Part shown: positions 43,336-43,909 of the stretch, in pieces
Layout of the letters: every line of letters begins with the position of its first letter
Numbering within the stretch: the stretch's first letter is position 1
Made by a program: the position numbers and the translations under genes
From: an uncultured Bacteroidales bacterium
Lineage (GTDB): Bacteria > Bacteroidota > Bacteroidia > Bacteroidales > WCHB1-69
Assembly: GCA_900319925.1 (NCBI GenBank)
Contig: ONQE01000022.1
Span: 1-43,909, forward strand
DNA length: 43,909 nt
Reading direction: 5' to 3'
Notes under the pieces: model-generated
Told to the model about the DNA's origin: nothing
Databases searched by the model: none
What the model saw: the letters and a program-made list of their open reading frames with translations, nothing else

Positions 43336-43343
43336 CAAAAATA
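43336..43343 (-). promoter_or_regulatory. -7 element (TATTTTTG) of tRNA-Gln
   Basis: Matches TAnnTTTG on the minus strand, 22 nt before the tRNA. Confidence 0.55.
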
Positions 43344-43413
43344 CAATTTTTTTCCATATACAGCCATTTTGAGAAAAAAAATTTTTCACAGTGCTACGAT
43401 ATCAAAAAAAGTG

Positions 43414-43421
43414 TATTTTTG
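43414..43421 (+). promoter_or_regulatory. -7 element (TATTTTTG) of tRNA-Arg
   Basis: Matches TAnnTTTG, 17 nt before the tRNA on the plus strand. Confidence 0.55.
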
Positions 43422-43438
43422 CACGCTCGTTTGAGAAC

Positions 43439-43512
43439 GGCCCCTTAGCTCAACTGAATAGAGCATTTGACTACGGATCAAAAGGTTGCAGGTTTGAATC
43501 CTGCAGGGGTCA
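43439..43512 (+). tRNA. tRNA-Arg (anticodon ACG)
   Basis: A 74-nt cloverleaf: acceptor GGCCCCT/AGGGGTC, D arm GCTC-AACTGAATA-GAGC, anticodon stem TTTGA/TCAAA with loop CTACGGA (anticodon ACG, expected to be edited to ICG), T arm GCAGG-TTTGAAT-CCTGC. No CCA is encoded. Confidence 0.94.
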
Positions 43513-43524
43513 CAAAGCGAAAAG

Positions 43525-43557
43525 GCGCCCACTTCCAGAAAAGTGAGCGCTTTTTTT
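43525..43557 (+). terminator. Rho-independent terminator after tRNA-Arg
   Basis: GCGCCCACTT pairs with AAGTGAGCGC around a 6-nt loop, followed by seven T (43551-43557). Confidence 0.85.
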
Positions 43558-43590
43558 GTGTCTCCAACAGACAACGGCGCGACCGCTACG

Positions 43591-43615
43591 ACTACTAACT
43601 ACTAACTGCTAACTA
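43591..43615. repeat. AGTTAGTAGTTAGC-family repeat
   Basis: ACTACTAACTACTAACTGCT lies between the tRNA-Arg terminator and the stop codon of the partial nuclease-like gene. It is the complement of the repeat at 9474. Confidence 0.8.
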
Positions 43616-43909
43616 TATCACCGCCTCGAAGATCCGTTTCCCGTTCCACTCAATCCATTCCGGCTCTTTCTCCTCCTTGTTCTTCGAGAAGTCGAACGTG
43701 ACGAGGTAGCCCTCGTCCTTGCCGCGGGTGGCGAGGTACTCCGACAGCTGGTCGCGGCCCTTCTGCTCGTACTTGTCGCCGCGCCAGATCTTCAGCTCCA
43801 CCACGAACTCCTCCCGGCCGTAGGTCACGATGAGGTCCATCCGGCGGTTGTCGCGGGTCTGCGGCTCCACATAGTAGAACCCCGTGCCGTTGATGATGGG
43901 CTTCAGGAA
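43613..43909 (-). CDS. PD-(D/E)XK nuclease-like protein, C-terminal part
   Basis: The frame stays open to the right edge of the window, so only the C-terminal ~98 residues are visible. NRRMDLIVTYGREEFVVELK is the Asp...Glu-x-Lys nuclease core, followed by GRDQLSEYLATRG, a helix typical of DUF1703/AAA-ATPase-like proteins. It is probably a relative of the protein at 37269-38807, although the two nuclease ends are clearly different in sequence. The N-terminal ATPase half, if present, lies outside the window. Confidence 0.75.
   Translation of the reverse strand, partial: FLKPIINGTGFYYVEPQTRDNRRMDLIVTYGREEFVVELKIWRGDKYEQKGRDQLSEYLATRGKDEGYLVTFDFSKNKEEKEPEWIEWNGKRIFEAVI

Overview
The window looks like a chromosomal segment of a Bacteroidales bacterium (phylum Bacteroidota). 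The evidence is: many promoters with the TAnnTTTG -7 element of this phylum, several proteins with type IX secretion (T9SS) C-terminal sorting domains, a carboxypeptidase-regulatory-like TonB-dependent receptor, and a nusA-infB pair of Bacteroidetes type. Most genes are rich in G/C at third positions. A patch around 10.0-11.0 kb is clearly AT-richer and looks acquired.

Layout. 1-9.5 kb: the tail of a T9SS cargo protein, a RecB/AddA-like helicase-nuclease, purE, an outer-membrane TonB receptor, then an acyltransferase and a GT9 glycosyltransferase in tandem. 9.5-11 kb: an accessory patch with a short-repeat tract, a broken small gene, a Cse60-like protein and an apparently degenerate AAA-type protein. 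11-16.9 kb: a minus-strand pair made of a lipoprotein and a very large T9SS adhesin with Ig/PKD-like repeats; the adhesin frame is broken twice inside a 476-nt repeat. 17.3-20.2 kb: an AAA ATPase coupled to a membrane Hanks-type kinase whose C-terminal sensor domain is the same domain as in the neighbouring lipoprotein. 20.3-22.5 kb: a Bacteroidetes-type HTH protein and a three-gene HipB-HipS-HipT toxin-antitoxin module with a clear candidate operator. 22.5-30.7 kb: trmO, a DUF5618-like gene, a sugar transporter, rpe, a GH3 beta-xylosidase-like enzyme, a T9SS beta-helix protein and a LytTR regulator. 31-37.2 kb: a GT2 glycosyltransferase, a chagasin-like inhibitor, a SufT/MIP18-type protein, Wzz-like and O-antigen-ligase-like polysaccharide proteins, tdk, and a Pro/Glu/Lys-rich protein. 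37.2-43.9 kb: an AAA/PD-(D/E)XK protein, infB, nusA, tRNA-Gln, tRNA-Arg, and part of a second nuclease-like protein.

How the genes work together. The most unusual region is 11-22.5 kb. A surface lipoprotein and adhesin are transcribed away from an ATPase-kinase pair, and the kinase appears to display the same lectin-like domain outside the membrane. That domain resembles targets of diversity-generating retroelements, although no reverse transcriptase lies in the window. A HipBST module follows immediately. The GH3 enzyme, MFS transporter and Rpe could form a small pentoside-use cluster. The Wzz-like and ligase-like genes form a polysaccharide pair. Several gene ends carry short repeat tracts, including a dispersed AGTTAGTAGTTAGC family seen at three gene ends.

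All domain calls come from reading the sequence without database searches.
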